Source of the DNA: Pedobacter sp.
Lineage (GTDB): Bacteria; Bacteroidota; Bacteroidia; Sphingobacteriales; Sphingobacteriaceae
Assembly: GCA_030149995.1 (NCBI GenBank)
Contig: JASLGV010000403.1
Coordinates: forward strand, 1 to 6,370
Direction of reading: 5' to 3'
DNA length: 6,370 nucleotides
The notes beneath the pieces are model-generated. The model searched no databases. It was not told where the DNA came from and saw only the letters and a list, made by a program, of their open reading frames with translations. Made by a program: the position numbers and the translations under genes. Positions 1 to 5,549 of this stretch are shown piece after piece. Within the stretch, counting starts at the first letter, position 1. Every line of letters begins with the position of its first letter.

Positions 1-26
1 AATAATAACGGATAACAGACAGAGAA

Positions 27-449
27 ATGAATAAACAACTTATAAAATTACCTACTGCGGGTTTGGTGGTTATAGACAATGGAAAATTACTGTTGGCATA
101 CAGTAAGAATAAAAATGCCTGGTATCTTCCCGGTGGGAAAATTGATGCAGGCGAAACAGCCATTGAAGCATTGCAGCGAGAAATAAAAGAAGAACTGAAT
201 GTGGAGCTGCCGGAAGGAGAACTAAAATTTTATACACACATTACAGCACCGGCGTTTGGAGAAAATACAAACATCCAGATGGAGCAGGATTGTTTTCTTT
301 ATTCGTTAAGGGAAGAGATTAAACCTTCGAACGAAATTGAAGAAGTTGCATATTTTACCTTGGCATCTTACCAGGATGAGCCGGCCCAGGTACCCGGCGT
401 TATTTCTATTTTTAAGTTGCTTATACAGGATGGCCTGATTTCAGAATAG
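27..449 (+). CDS. NUDIX-domain hydrolase
   Basis: This 140-residue cytoplasmic protein is a single NUDIX domain, a family that hydrolyses nucleoside diphosphates linked to another moiety, using Mg2+ or Mn2+. The Nudix box runs from G37 to V59: G37, then E43, then R51-E52 and the metal-binding pair E55-E56. The usual glycine near the box end is replaced by N58. Before it, residues 31-37 (AWYLPGG) form the strand and loop typical of MutT-like members. Family length is normal, so the gene is intact. The ATG at 27 is the only sensible start; an AGAGAA stretch lies just upstream, and too little sequence precedes it to show a promoter. The gene converges on the YdeI-family gene with two bases between the stop codons. 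The substrate cannot be told from sequence: nucleotide clean-up and ADP-ribose-type substrates are both possible. Confidence 0.93.
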   Translation: MNKQLIKLPTAGLVVIDNGKLLLAYSKNKNAWYLPGGKIDAGETAIEALQREIKEELNVELPEGELKFYTHITAPAFGENTNIQMEQDCFLYSLREEIKPSNEIEEVAYFTLASYQDEPAQVPGVISIFKLLIQDGLISE

Positions 450-451
450 CT

Positions 452-1039
452 TTAATCATTTAGTCCTTTGCCAGATAATATGATGGGGATGTATTTTTCT
501 ATCCGGCTGCTGCGGGTTTTAGATTGTTTAGGGGCTGCAAAATACAAGAGATAAGCTCTCTGTCTGCCGGGGGTTAAAGTTTCGAAAGCTGCTTTAAGGT
601 CGGGTATTTCTGTCAATTTTTGCTCAAATTCTTCTGGAACCGGGTAGGCCGAAGTTTTCTTTAAATCTACTTTTAAACCTGATTTTTCTACTTCAATGGC
701 CTCGTAAACATAGGCTTTGAGTACAGATTTCCATTCGTTTATTTCATCAATATTTGTAAACCTGAATTGCCTGGCCGCCTGTACCTGTTCTGTTTGTTGG
801 ATCAGAATACCGTCCCGGTCTTGCAGAAGCGCACCTTTAAAGAATAAAAGTGCTCCGTAGGCTTTGAACGTATGGATTAAAACAATGTTTTTACCTTGTA
901 AGGTATAACATGGACAACCCCATTTCAATTCTTCGGTAAGTCCGCAGGACAACAATAATTTTCTGAGTTGTATAATTCCTTCCTGCCATTGACCGGCCTT
1001 ATTAAAATAAAAGTCAACTACCGGATTTGTTTCGTTCAT
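452..1039 (-). CDS. YdeI/OmdA-family protein (DUF1801-like N-terminus)
   Basis: A 195-residue soluble protein with the two-part layout of the YdeI or OmpD-associated family. Residues about 18-110 form a DUF1801-like fold, with the characteristic E37-L-K-W-G-C-P-C-Y45 stretch followed by the 'FKAYGALLFFKG' strands (58-69). Residues about 130-195 carry the conserved OmdA tail: 'LTPGRQRAYLLYFAAPKQSKTR', then 'RIEKYIP' and the terminal 'GKGLND'. Family members have been linked to resistance to antimicrobial peptides or bacteriocins, but the biochemical activity is not established, so no function is claimed. The start is ATG at 1039, preceded by an A/T-rich leader without a Shine-Dalgarno sequence. 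It lies 55 bases downstream of the TetR-family gene on the same strand. I see no promoter or terminator in that gap, so cotranscription with the repressor is plausible. Confidence 0.9.
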   Translation of the reverse strand: MNETNPVVDFYFNKAGQWQEGIIQLRKLLLSCGLTEELKWGCPCYTLQGKNIVLIHTFKAYGALLFFKGALLQDRDGILIQQTEQVQAARQFRFTNIDEINEWKSVLKAYVYEAIEVEKSGLKVDLKKTSAYPVPEEFEQKLTEIPDLKAAFETLTPGRQRAYLLYFAAPKQSKTRSSRIEKYIPIILSGKGLND

Positions 1040-1094
1040 TTTATAAATTAACGGAAAATCTTTTTGAACCGCAAGACGGATTCCTGGTCTGTTT

Positions 1095-1691
1095 TTACTT
1101 TCGTACGCCCTGAACCACCGATAACAGGCAGCTTTCCAGTACTTTTGCCGTAACCAGTTGTTGAGGGGTATTCAGGTGGTCGAAATATTCGGCAATCAAT
1201 TCGAATAAGGGCGCAAATAAAAGCGTACGGTATACGGTTATGTCAAACTTTTTAATCGTTCCTTTTTCTATTTGTTTTCTGATAAACAGGTGTACCATCC
1301 CGAAGTGATCGCCTTGTTGTATGTTTCTTTCTAAAAATGCCTGGTTAAGCAGGGGAGAGATTTTGCCATACTGCATCAAACTGAAGGCATGGCGATTGGC
1401 CGTAAAATAATTGAAAGTGTTATTCCAGAGTACCCGCATGCCGTCTTCAAAGTTTATATCTGCATGAAACTCACTGAGCAAATGGCGTTCATAATTTCCA
1501 AGTACTTCTTCAATAAAAAGTTTAACCAGCAGATCTTCTTTATTCTCGTATTTAAGGTAAATGGTGCGCGGCGATATATTGGCTGCTTTGGCCAGTTTCT
1601 GCATGCTCAGGTTTTCCAGTCCTTCCTCGGCAATAATCTTAAGCGCAATGGTTTTAATAGCGGCTTCCTTTTCTAAATTTCTGGCCCTCAT
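1095..1691 (-). CDS. TetR/AcrR-family transcriptional regulator
   Basis: A 198-residue one-component repressor. The N-terminal DNA-binding domain covers about residues 8-55: helix 1 (K8-E22), then 'EGLENLSMQKLAKAANIS' (23-40) for the scaffold helix and turn, then the recognition helix 'PRTIYLKYENKEDLL' (41-55), the standard TetR pattern with Y45 and the K51-x-D53-L54 closing motif. The remaining about 140 residues are the helical ligand-binding and dimerisation part, which is too divergent to name a ligand. The gene is divergent from the FAD monooxygenase, with two inverted repeats between them, so it probably represses that oxygenase and perhaps itself, with release by an effector related to the oxygenase substrate (inference from gene order). 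ATG at 1691 gives the normal N-terminal extension before helix 1. Confidence 0.93.
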   Translation of the reverse strand: MRARNLEKEAAIKTIALKIIAEEGLENLSMQKLAKAANISPRTIYLKYENKEDLLVKLFIEEVLGNYERHLLSEFHADINFEDGMRVLWNNTFNYFTANRHAFSLMQYGKISPLLNQAFLERNIQQGDHFGMVHLFIRKQIEKGTIKKFDITVYRTLLFAPLFELIAEYFDHLNTPQQLVTAKVLESCLLSVVQGVRK

Positions 1692-1730
1692 TTTTTGTAG
1701 ATGTATTTCCTGCTGATAAAAAAAATGAAT

Positions 1731-1767
1731 TTCTTAAGGACTAAAATATGCCTTAGTCGCTTAAGAA
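1731..1767. repeat. Interrupted inverted repeat between TetR gene and monooxygenase
   Basis: Left arm 1731-1744 reads TTCTTAAG followed by GACTAA. Right arm 1753-1767 reads TTAGTC, one extra G (1759), then CTTAAGAA. The arms pair over 14 bases with a single bulged base and an 8-base centre (1745-1752). Each arm contains the palindrome CTTAAG (1733-1738 and 1760-1765), 27 bases apart start to start. The right copy also sits inside a smaller repeat, CGCTT-AAG-AAGCG (1758-1770). It lies 40-77 bases upstream of the TetR gene start, so it could be a second operator acting on the repressor gene or a hairpin in its leader. The symmetry is directly visible; the binding role is inferred. Confidence 0.55.
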
Positions 1768-1786
1768 GCGAAAATAGGGAAAATAT

Positions 1787-1818
1787 TTTTATTATAAGTA
1801 AACGTTTATTTACTTTTG
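1787..1818 (+). promoter_or_regulatory. Bacteroidota-type promoter of the FAD monooxygenase gene
   Basis: TACTTTTG at 1811-1818 fits the Bacteroidota -7 consensus TAnnTTTG exactly. A TTTT at 1787-1790, 20 bases upstream, is a one-mismatch match to the -33 TTTG. Transcription would begin at about 1823-1825, giving a very short leader of roughly 11-13 bases before the ATG at 1836. The leader has only a weak AGGAA-like sequence (1822-1826). Confidence 0.6.
1796..1815. promoter_or_regulatory. Candidate TetR-family operator overlapping the monooxygenase promoter
   Basis: The arms AAGTAAA (1796-1802) and TTTACTT (1809-1815) are exact inverted copies around a 6-base centre. The left half contains a perfect 10-base palindrome, TAAACGTTTA (1799-1808). 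The size, about 20 bases with short spacing, suits a TetR-family dimer. The right arm overlaps the -7 element at 1811-1818, so bound repressor would block RNA polymerase. This is the best operator candidate for the adjacent repressor, but which of the two inverted repeats is bound is not known. Confidence 0.6.
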
Positions 1819-1835
1819 TTTAGGAAATATTCAAA

Positions 1836-2999
1836 ATGATAGCAAAAGATAAGAAAATAGCCATTATAGGTGGCGGACCAGGAGGCTTAACGCTTGCCCG
1901 GTTGTTGCAACAGGAAGGCCTTTTGGTTAAGGTTTATGAACGGGATGCCAACAGAAATATGCGTGTACAAGGTTCTACGCTGGATCTCCATGCTGATTCG
2001 GGCCTTAAAGCAATTGAGAAAGCAGGCTTACTGGATGCTTTTAAAGAAAAATACCGTCCGGGTGCAGATCTGACCCGTGTAGCAGATAAGGAAGGAAATC
2101 TTGTATACGATCAGCATGGAGCAGAACCGCAGGAAATGGATTTCGATTCGCTATATGCACGTCCTGAAATAGACCGCGGACCATTACGCGATATATTACT
2201 CGACTCGCTGCATGCCGATACTGTTAGCTGGAACAGTCACATTGTGTCGATTTCCAAAAATGAAGCAGGCAGCTGGTTACTGCAATTTGAAGATGGTACA
2301 ACAGAAACGGCCGATCTGATAATCGGTGCCGATGGTGCCCGTTCTAAAATCAGGTCTTATGTAACTGATATAAAACCGGTTTATTCAGGCATTACCATGG
2401 TAGAAGGTACGGTTTACCATGCAGCCGAAAATGCACCCTTGCTTTGGGAATTGACAAAAGGCGGAAAGGTTTTTGCCATGGGCGATCATAAAACATTGAT
2501 AACGAGTTCAAAAGAAGATGGTTGTTTATCTTTTTATACCGGCTGTAAAACAGACGAAAACTGGGTGAAAGACAGCTCCATCGATTTCGATAATCACCTG
2601 CAACTGCTGAAATGGTTTAAAGAAACTTATCAAAGCTGGGGAAGTATCTGGGAAGAGCTGTTTAGCAACGAACACACCAGTTTTATTCCGCGTCCTCAGT
2701 ATTATATGCCCTTGGATCAGACCTGGCCGCCGCATGCCGATATTACCATTATTGGCGATGCTGCCCATGTAATGCCTCCGTATGCGGGTGAGGGTGTTAA
2801 CATGGCCATGAAAGATGCACTTGAATTAAGTGAACATTTAACGAGTGATGCATATCCGGATCTGCAAACTGCTATTGGCGCATTTGAAAAGCAAATGCGC
2901 GAAAGGGCAGTTGAAATAACGAAAATGACCCTGGAACAAACAGATACAATGCATGCCGAAGGTGCACTGGAGCACCTGGTACAATTGTTTGGCAACTGA
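1836..2999 (+). CDS. TetX-like FAD-dependent monooxygenase (class A flavoprotein)
   Basis: A 387-residue flavoprotein of the p-hydroxybenzoate-hydroxylase-type family, which uses FAD and NAD(P)H to insert oxygen into an organic substrate. Motifs in order are: the dinucleotide-binding G12-G-G-P-G-G17, the ribose-contacting E35-R36, TLDLH (48-52), 'RPEIDRGPLRDILLDSL' with FAD-contacting R114, the GADGAR motif (164-169), and G307-D308-A-A-H311 followed by 'VMPPYAGEGVN'. Length, motif order and wording closely match TetX, the tetracycline-inactivating enzyme of Bacteroidota (388 residues). However, lining it up with TetX from memory, the tetracycline-contacting residues differ: Q192 becomes E190, R213 becomes K211, F224 becomes I222, H234 becomes S232 and G236 becomes Y234. 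A different aromatic or polyketide-like substrate is therefore more likely than tetracycline. It is divergent from a TetR-type repressor, with an operator-like palindrome on its promoter. It has no signal peptide, so it acts in the cytoplasm. Confidence 0.9.
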   Translation: MIAKDKKIAIIGGGPGGLTLARLLQQEGLLVKVYERDANRNMRVQGSTLDLHADSGLKAIEKAGLLDAFKEKYRPGADLTRVADKEGNLVYDQHGAEPQEMDFDSLYARPEIDRGPLRDILLDSLHADTVSWNSHIVSISKNEAGSWLLQFEDGTTETADLIIGADGARSKIRSYVTDIKPVYSGITMVEGTVYHAAENAPLLWELTKGGKVFAMGDHKTLITSSKEDGCLSFYTGCKTDENWVKDSSIDFDNHLQLLKWFKETYQSWGSIWEELFSNEHTSFIPRPQYYMPLDQTWPPHADITIIGDAAHVMPPYAGEGVNMAMKDALELSEHLTSDAYPDLQTAIGAFEKQMRERAVEITKMTLEQTDTMHAEGALEHLVQLFGN

Positions 3000-3031
3000 T
3001 ACCGGGAATAAATGTATTAAGCGGGAGTTGT

Positions 3032-3796
3032 TTACATCAGATTCATTCTTTCTGCGATGCGGCAGGCTTCAAGCGAATTGCTTACACGCAGCTTTTCGAG
3101 TATGTTTTGACGATGTCTGTTTACGGTATTAACACTGATCGAGAGTAAATCTGCAATTTCCTTACTCATTTTACCGCTTCTGATGAGTTTCAGGATTTCC
3201 TTTTCGCGTTCTGATAATATTTTATTGTATGCCTGCTGATCGGGCTGGAGTGTAAGGCCTGTGGCCGAATTGAAGATGAGGCCTGAAGGGGGCGTCTCTG
3301 CTAAAGATTGATAGGAAAAATTGTACAGGCAAAGTGCCAGCCATAAGCTTCCGTTTTCAAGGCTCGACACATAAAACATACGGTGCTCGATAAGAATGTA
3401 CTGACCATTTTTATTCAGCATCCGGATGTTGCTTTTTACATGGTAATCTGCCCGTTCAGAAATGGGCAGGTTTTTTATCTTGTTGAAATAGCGCAGTTCC
3501 AGCAAATGTTTTTCGAGCAAATCATCCGGATGAATCTTGTTGAAAATATCTTCTTCCCAGATGGAATTGATTTCTGCTGCGGAAACACTTTCATCAAAGC
3601 CGAGCGCCCGGGCCACACGCCCATTGTAAATGTAACTTTTATTCGAATTCATATCGCTCAGAACAGCTATTGCATTCTCTATTTGGGCATACATAAAAGC
3701 CATATACCGGTATTGGGTCAGACTGATGGATTTTGGCTGTTCCTGGCCAAAAGATTGTTTTAGAAGCTTTTCGTTTAATGTATCAACAATATTCAT
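3032..3796 (-). CDS. PAS-domain LuxR-type transcriptional regulator
   Basis: A 254-residue regulator. The C-terminal 61 residues (194-254) are a LuxR/GerE helix-turn-helix: 'LSEREKEILKLIRSGKMSKEIADLLSIS', then the recognition helix 'VNTVNRHRQNILEKL' and 'RVSNSLEA'. The N-terminal about 35-160 looks like a single PAS fold, including an 'IHPDDLLEKHLLEL' stretch (about 88-101) and a later 'MLNKNGQYILIEHRMFYV' strand pair. There is no receiver domain, no kinase and no membrane segment, so it is probably a cytoplasmic one-component sensor whose PAS ligand is unknown. It is divergent from the secreted DUF1349 gene, which is a natural candidate target (inference). On its 3' side it converges on the monooxygenase gene, with 32 bases between stops and no convincing terminator. 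ATG at 3796 is the start. A weak minus-strand match to the -7 element (TTACTTTG, 3851-3858) could drive it. Confidence 0.88.
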   Translation of the reverse strand: MNIVDTLNEKLLKQSFGQEQPKSISLTQYRYMAFMYAQIENAIAVLSDMNSNKSYIYNGRVARALGFDESVSAAEINSIWEEDIFNKIHPDDLLEKHLLELRYFNKIKNLPISERADYHVKSNIRMLNKNGQYILIEHRMFYVSSLENGSLWLALCLYNFSYQSLAETPPSGLIFNSATGLTLQPDQQAYNKILSEREKEILKLIRSGKMSKEIADLLSISVNTVNRHRQNILEKLRVSNSLEACRIAERMNLM

Positions 3797-3802
3797 CTCA
3801 AT

Positions 3803-3878
3803 ATGGTTATTAATCAGTATTGGTGCGCAATTTACTGGGTTTTACCTTTGCAAAGTAAATATAACAGATGGTTATTAA
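3803..3878 (+). repeat. 11-base direct repeat in the divergent LuxR/DUF1349 intergenic region
   Basis: ATGGTTATTAA occurs exactly at 3803-3813 and 3868-3878, in the same orientation and 65 bases apart. One copy lies next to the start of the LuxR-type gene and the other in the leader of the DUF1349 gene, so together they flank both promoters. This could be a pair of regulator half-sites. The repetition is seen; the role is inferred. Confidence 0.45.
3819..3850 (+). promoter_or_regulatory. Bacteroidota-type promoter of the DUF1349 gene, with palindrome on the -7 element
   Basis: TACCTTTG at 3843-3850 is an exact TAnnTTTG -7 element. ATTG at 3819-3822, 20 bases upstream, is a one-mismatch -33 element. 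Expected transcription start is about 3855-3857, leaving a leader of about 35 A-rich bases without a Shine-Dalgarno sequence. The -7 element is part of a palindrome: CTTTGCAAAG (3846-3855) is perfect, and the flanking TTTA (3841-3844) and TAAA (3856-3859) extend it with one bulged C. Sequences like TTTGCA are common right after -7 elements in this phylum, so the palindrome may be partly coincidental. Confidence 0.65.
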
Positions 3879-3890
3879 CTCAATACAACA

Positions 3891-4541
3891 ATGAAAAAAA
3901 TTATTTTAAGTGCAATTGTATTTGCAATGGCACAAACCGGATTTGCCCAAAGCCTGGAAAAGATGCAGTGGTTTAACGAACCTCAGAAATGGGAAATAAA
4001 AAACAACGCTTTAACCATGTTTGTAACACCACAAAGTGATTACTGGAGAATTTCGCATTATGGCTTTACGGTTGATGATGCACCTTTTTATTACAATACG
4101 TACGGGGGAGAATTTGAGGTAAAAGTAAAAATAACCGGAAATTATAAAGCCCGTTTTGACCAGATGGGCTTAATGCTGCGTACCGATCATGAAAACTACA
4201 TCAAAGCAGGAATTGAATATGTAGATGGAAAATATAATTTAAGTACTGTTGTAACGCATAAAACAAGCGATTGGAGTGTAACAACCCTTGATAAAACACC
4301 GGATTTTGTTTGGATCAAAGCTGTAAGGAGACTGGATGCGGTTGAAGTTTTCTATTCTTATGATGATAAAACATACATCATGATGCGGAATGCTTATTTG
4401 CAGGATAATAAACCTGTAATGGTTGGCTTTATGGCCGCAAGTCCGGATGGAAATGGTTTCAATGCCAAATTTGAAGGTTTTACCGTAAAACACCTGCCAG
4501 ATCAGCGCCGTCTGGAATGGTTAAAGAAAAACAGCAACTAA
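3891..4541 (+). CDS. Secreted DUF1349-domain protein (concanavalin-like fold)
   Basis: A 216-residue exported protein. Residues 1-19 form a signal peptide: K2-K3, a hydrophobic core, and G17-F-A19 followed by Q20, the usual Bacteroidota signal peptidase I site. No lipobox cysteine is present, so the mature protein is probably periplasmic or released. The rest is one DUF1349 domain (YesU-like, concanavalin A-like jelly roll). Recognisable parts are 'FDQMGLMLRTDHENYIKAGIEYVDG' (about 89-113), 'STVVTHKTSDWSV' (about 118-130), and a late 'VGFMAASPDGNGFNAKFEGF' (about 178-197). The family is often found near carbohydrate-use genes and may bind or act on sugars, but no activity is established and no catalytic residues can be named. 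It is divergent from a PAS-LuxR regulator and followed by a strong terminator, so it is transcribed alone. Confidence 0.9.
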   Translation: MKKIILSAIVFAMAQTGFAQSLEKMQWFNEPQKWEIKNNALTMFVTPQSDYWRISHYGFTVDDAPFYYNTYGGEFEVKVKITGNYKARFDQMGLMLRTDHENYIKAGIEYVDGKYNLSTVVTHKTSDWSVTTLDKTPDFVWIKAVRRLDAVEVFYSYDDKTYIMMRNAYLQDNKPVMVGFMAASPDGNGFNAKFEGFTVKHLPDQRRLEWLKKNSN

Positions 4542-4564
4542 ATATTTTGCAGCTGTTAATCTGT

Positions 4565-4601
4565 AAACACAAAAAGGAGGTATGTGCCTCCTTTTGTGTT
4601 T
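4565..4601. terminator. Hairpin terminator, probably bidirectional
   Basis: AAACAC, an A run and GGAGG (4565-4580) pair with CCTCC, a T run and GTGTTT (4587-4601) around the 6-base loop TATGTG. The stem is about 15 bases with one bulged A. It starts 23 bases after the DUF1349 stop and ends 22 bases before the 3' end of the DUF2149 gene on the other strand. The arms are T-rich at the 3' side in both directions, although a clean T tract is lacking, so it probably ends both transcripts. Confidence 0.85.
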
Positions 4602-4623
4602 GATTTATTTGTTTAAAAACATG

Positions 4624-4962
4624 CTAATCGGGTACATAAATAATTTCCCCGTTATCCAGCTGATAGGCTGTACCAACTCTTTTTCCCTGACTTTTATCTT
4701 TTGAGGCTTTTTCAGAAGAGGCTTTATACTCCAGTACCTTTCCGTTTTTTTTCTGGATAATCTGCATGTTGGCTTTCCCCGGATTTTTAACCATGGTGAA
4801 ATCATCCCTGCTGAAAACTTCTGTCATTTTGTACCGGCTAACCAATGCAACCATTAAGGCCACGGCAAAAACAATGGATACATCAAATAAATTGGCAACT
4901 GCATGCAGGGGATTTACATCTTCGCCTTCATTTTTTCTGAGTGTACTACGACGCTTTCTCAT
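4624..4962 (-). CDS. hmuV: DUF2149 protein, HmuV-like, ExbD-resembling membrane subunit
   Basis: A 112-residue protein with a basic N-terminus (RKRRSTLRK), one membrane helix (about L25-S42) and a short periplasmic tail. The segment 'DVNPLHAVANLFDVSIVFAVALMVALV' (15-41) matches the DUF2149 family. It also resembles the membrane helix of ExbD/TolR, where an aspartate near the helix start takes part in proton flow; D27 has that position here. The soluble part (about 43-112) has a lysine/serine-rich middle and ends in 'GTAYQLDNGEIIYVPD', shorter than the ExbD periplasmic domain. Its start overlaps the preceding MotA/TolQ/ExbB-type gene by 17 bases, implying translational coupling and a shared complex. 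DUF2149 genes are known beside CobN-like and ExbB-like genes, and as the last gene of the hmu haem operon. The symbol rests on family plus gene order; the function is unproven. Confidence 0.8.
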   Translation of the reverse strand: MRKRRSTLRKNEGEDVNPLHAVANLFDVSIVFAVALMVALVSRYKMTEVFSRDDFTMVKNPGKANMQIIQKKNGKVLEYKASSEKASKDKSQGKRVGTAYQLDNGEIIYVPD

Positions 4963-5548
4963 GCCTTTTATCCATTAAATCGTCAACAAATTCGAGTGTA
5001 TTTAAATCTTCTGCATACCAGCGTTGTTTAAACTGCAAACTTAAAAAACCAACAGATCCCACCACAAGCCCCAGCACGGTTGTGTTAAAAGCAATCTGCA
5101 TTTGCTGGCTCATGGTGGCAATATCTCCCGAAGCCAGGCCTGCCAATGCCGGCCCCATGGGAATAAGCGTGCCCATCAGGCCCAGAATAGGACCCATTTT
5201 AGATAACGTACGACTCTGATCGAGGTCTTTTTCGCATTGCAATTCAAAATCAGCGATTTCTTTTTCGCGGTGTACACCAGAATTTTCATTTTGAAGCAGA
5301 CGCTCAAGTGTTTTTTCTGTCAAACCGCTGCTACCAGATAAACGGATGTTTAAGGTTTCAAGTTGTTCGTAGTCAAGTTCATTTAAAAGCTGTCCGAAAT
5401 TTCTTTTAAATTTTAATCTGTTGATGTAGAAATTGTACATTTTTCCAATCAGGATAAAAGCCTTTACGAGGAAAAATAAAACAGCTGCCATAACCGGAAT
5501 AAGAAGTCCGGATGAAAGCCAGTACATGGTTTTATCGATGTATTGCAT
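4946..5548 (-). CDS. hmuU: MotA/TolQ/ExbB-family proton-channel protein, HmuU-like
   Basis: A 200-residue inner-membrane protein with the ExbB/TolQ layout: one N-terminal helix (about 10-35), a cytoplasmic region (36-114), then two helices close together, 115-138 with 'KMGPILGLMGTLIPMGPAL' and 150-172 with 'FNTTVLGLVVGSVGF'. The GPxLGLxGT motif and the T156-T157 pair are the conserved channel features. The start chosen is ATG at 5548, one base after the stop of the upstream gene. A longer reading from GTG at 5587 adds 13 unfavourable residues inside that gene and is rejected. It has an A-rich leader without a Shine-Dalgarno sequence. It probably pairs with the following DUF2149 protein as an ExbB/ExbD-like ion-driven module serving the CobN-like protein or the outer-membrane haem receptor of the operon. 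That role is inferred. Confidence 0.88.
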   Translation of the reverse strand: MQYIDKTMYWLSSGLLIPVMAAVLFFLVKAFILIGKMYNFYINRLKFKRNFGQLLNELDYEQLETLNIRLSGSSGLTEKTLERLLQNENSGVHREKEIADFELQCEKDLDQSRTLSKMGPILGLMGTLIPMGPALAGLASGDIATMSQQMQIAFNTTVLGLVVGSVGFLSLQFKQRWYAEDLNTLEFVDDLMDKRHEKAS

Positions 5549-5549
5549 A

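Noticed and set aside
1062..1085. Possible terminator hairpin between the TetR and YdeI-family genes (CCG-CAAGA-CGG)
   Set aside because: The stem is only three G/C pairs plus an interrupted GAA/TTC extension, and it has no following T run on the minus strand.
1389..1676. 95-codon open frame on + opposite the TetR gene
   Set aside because: It lies wholly antisense to a well-supported TetR-family gene, and its translation shows no recognisable domain.
2526..2995. Two minus-strand open frames opposite the monooxygenase 3' half
   Set aside because: Both are shadows of the strongly conserved GDAAH-containing part of the flavoprotein; their Cys/Ser-rich translations look non-coding.
1836..2999. 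Calling the flavoprotein a tetracycline resistance gene (tetX)
   Set aside because: The key drug-contacting residues differ, and there are no mobile-element signs around it; only family resemblance is supported.
3000..3031. Terminator between the convergent monooxygenase and LuxR-type genes
   Set aside because: I found no stable stem in this 32-base gap; transcripts may end further on or overlap.
3383..3763. 126-codon + frame opposite the PAS-LuxR gene
   Set aside because: Antisense shadow of a clear regulator; no domain and no start signal.
4239..4493. 84-codon minus-strand frame opposite the DUF1349 gene
   Set aside because: It lies inside the conserved DUF1349 region, on the other strand, with no family match.
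4605..4805. 66-codon minus-strand frame overlapping the DUF2149 gene and the bases after it
   Set aside because: An alternative frame of the DUF2149 gene; its translation has no hydrophobic or domain pattern.
4766..5219. Two + strand frames opposite the DUF2149 and ExbB-like genes
   Set aside because: Antisense to two coupled operon genes with clear family features.
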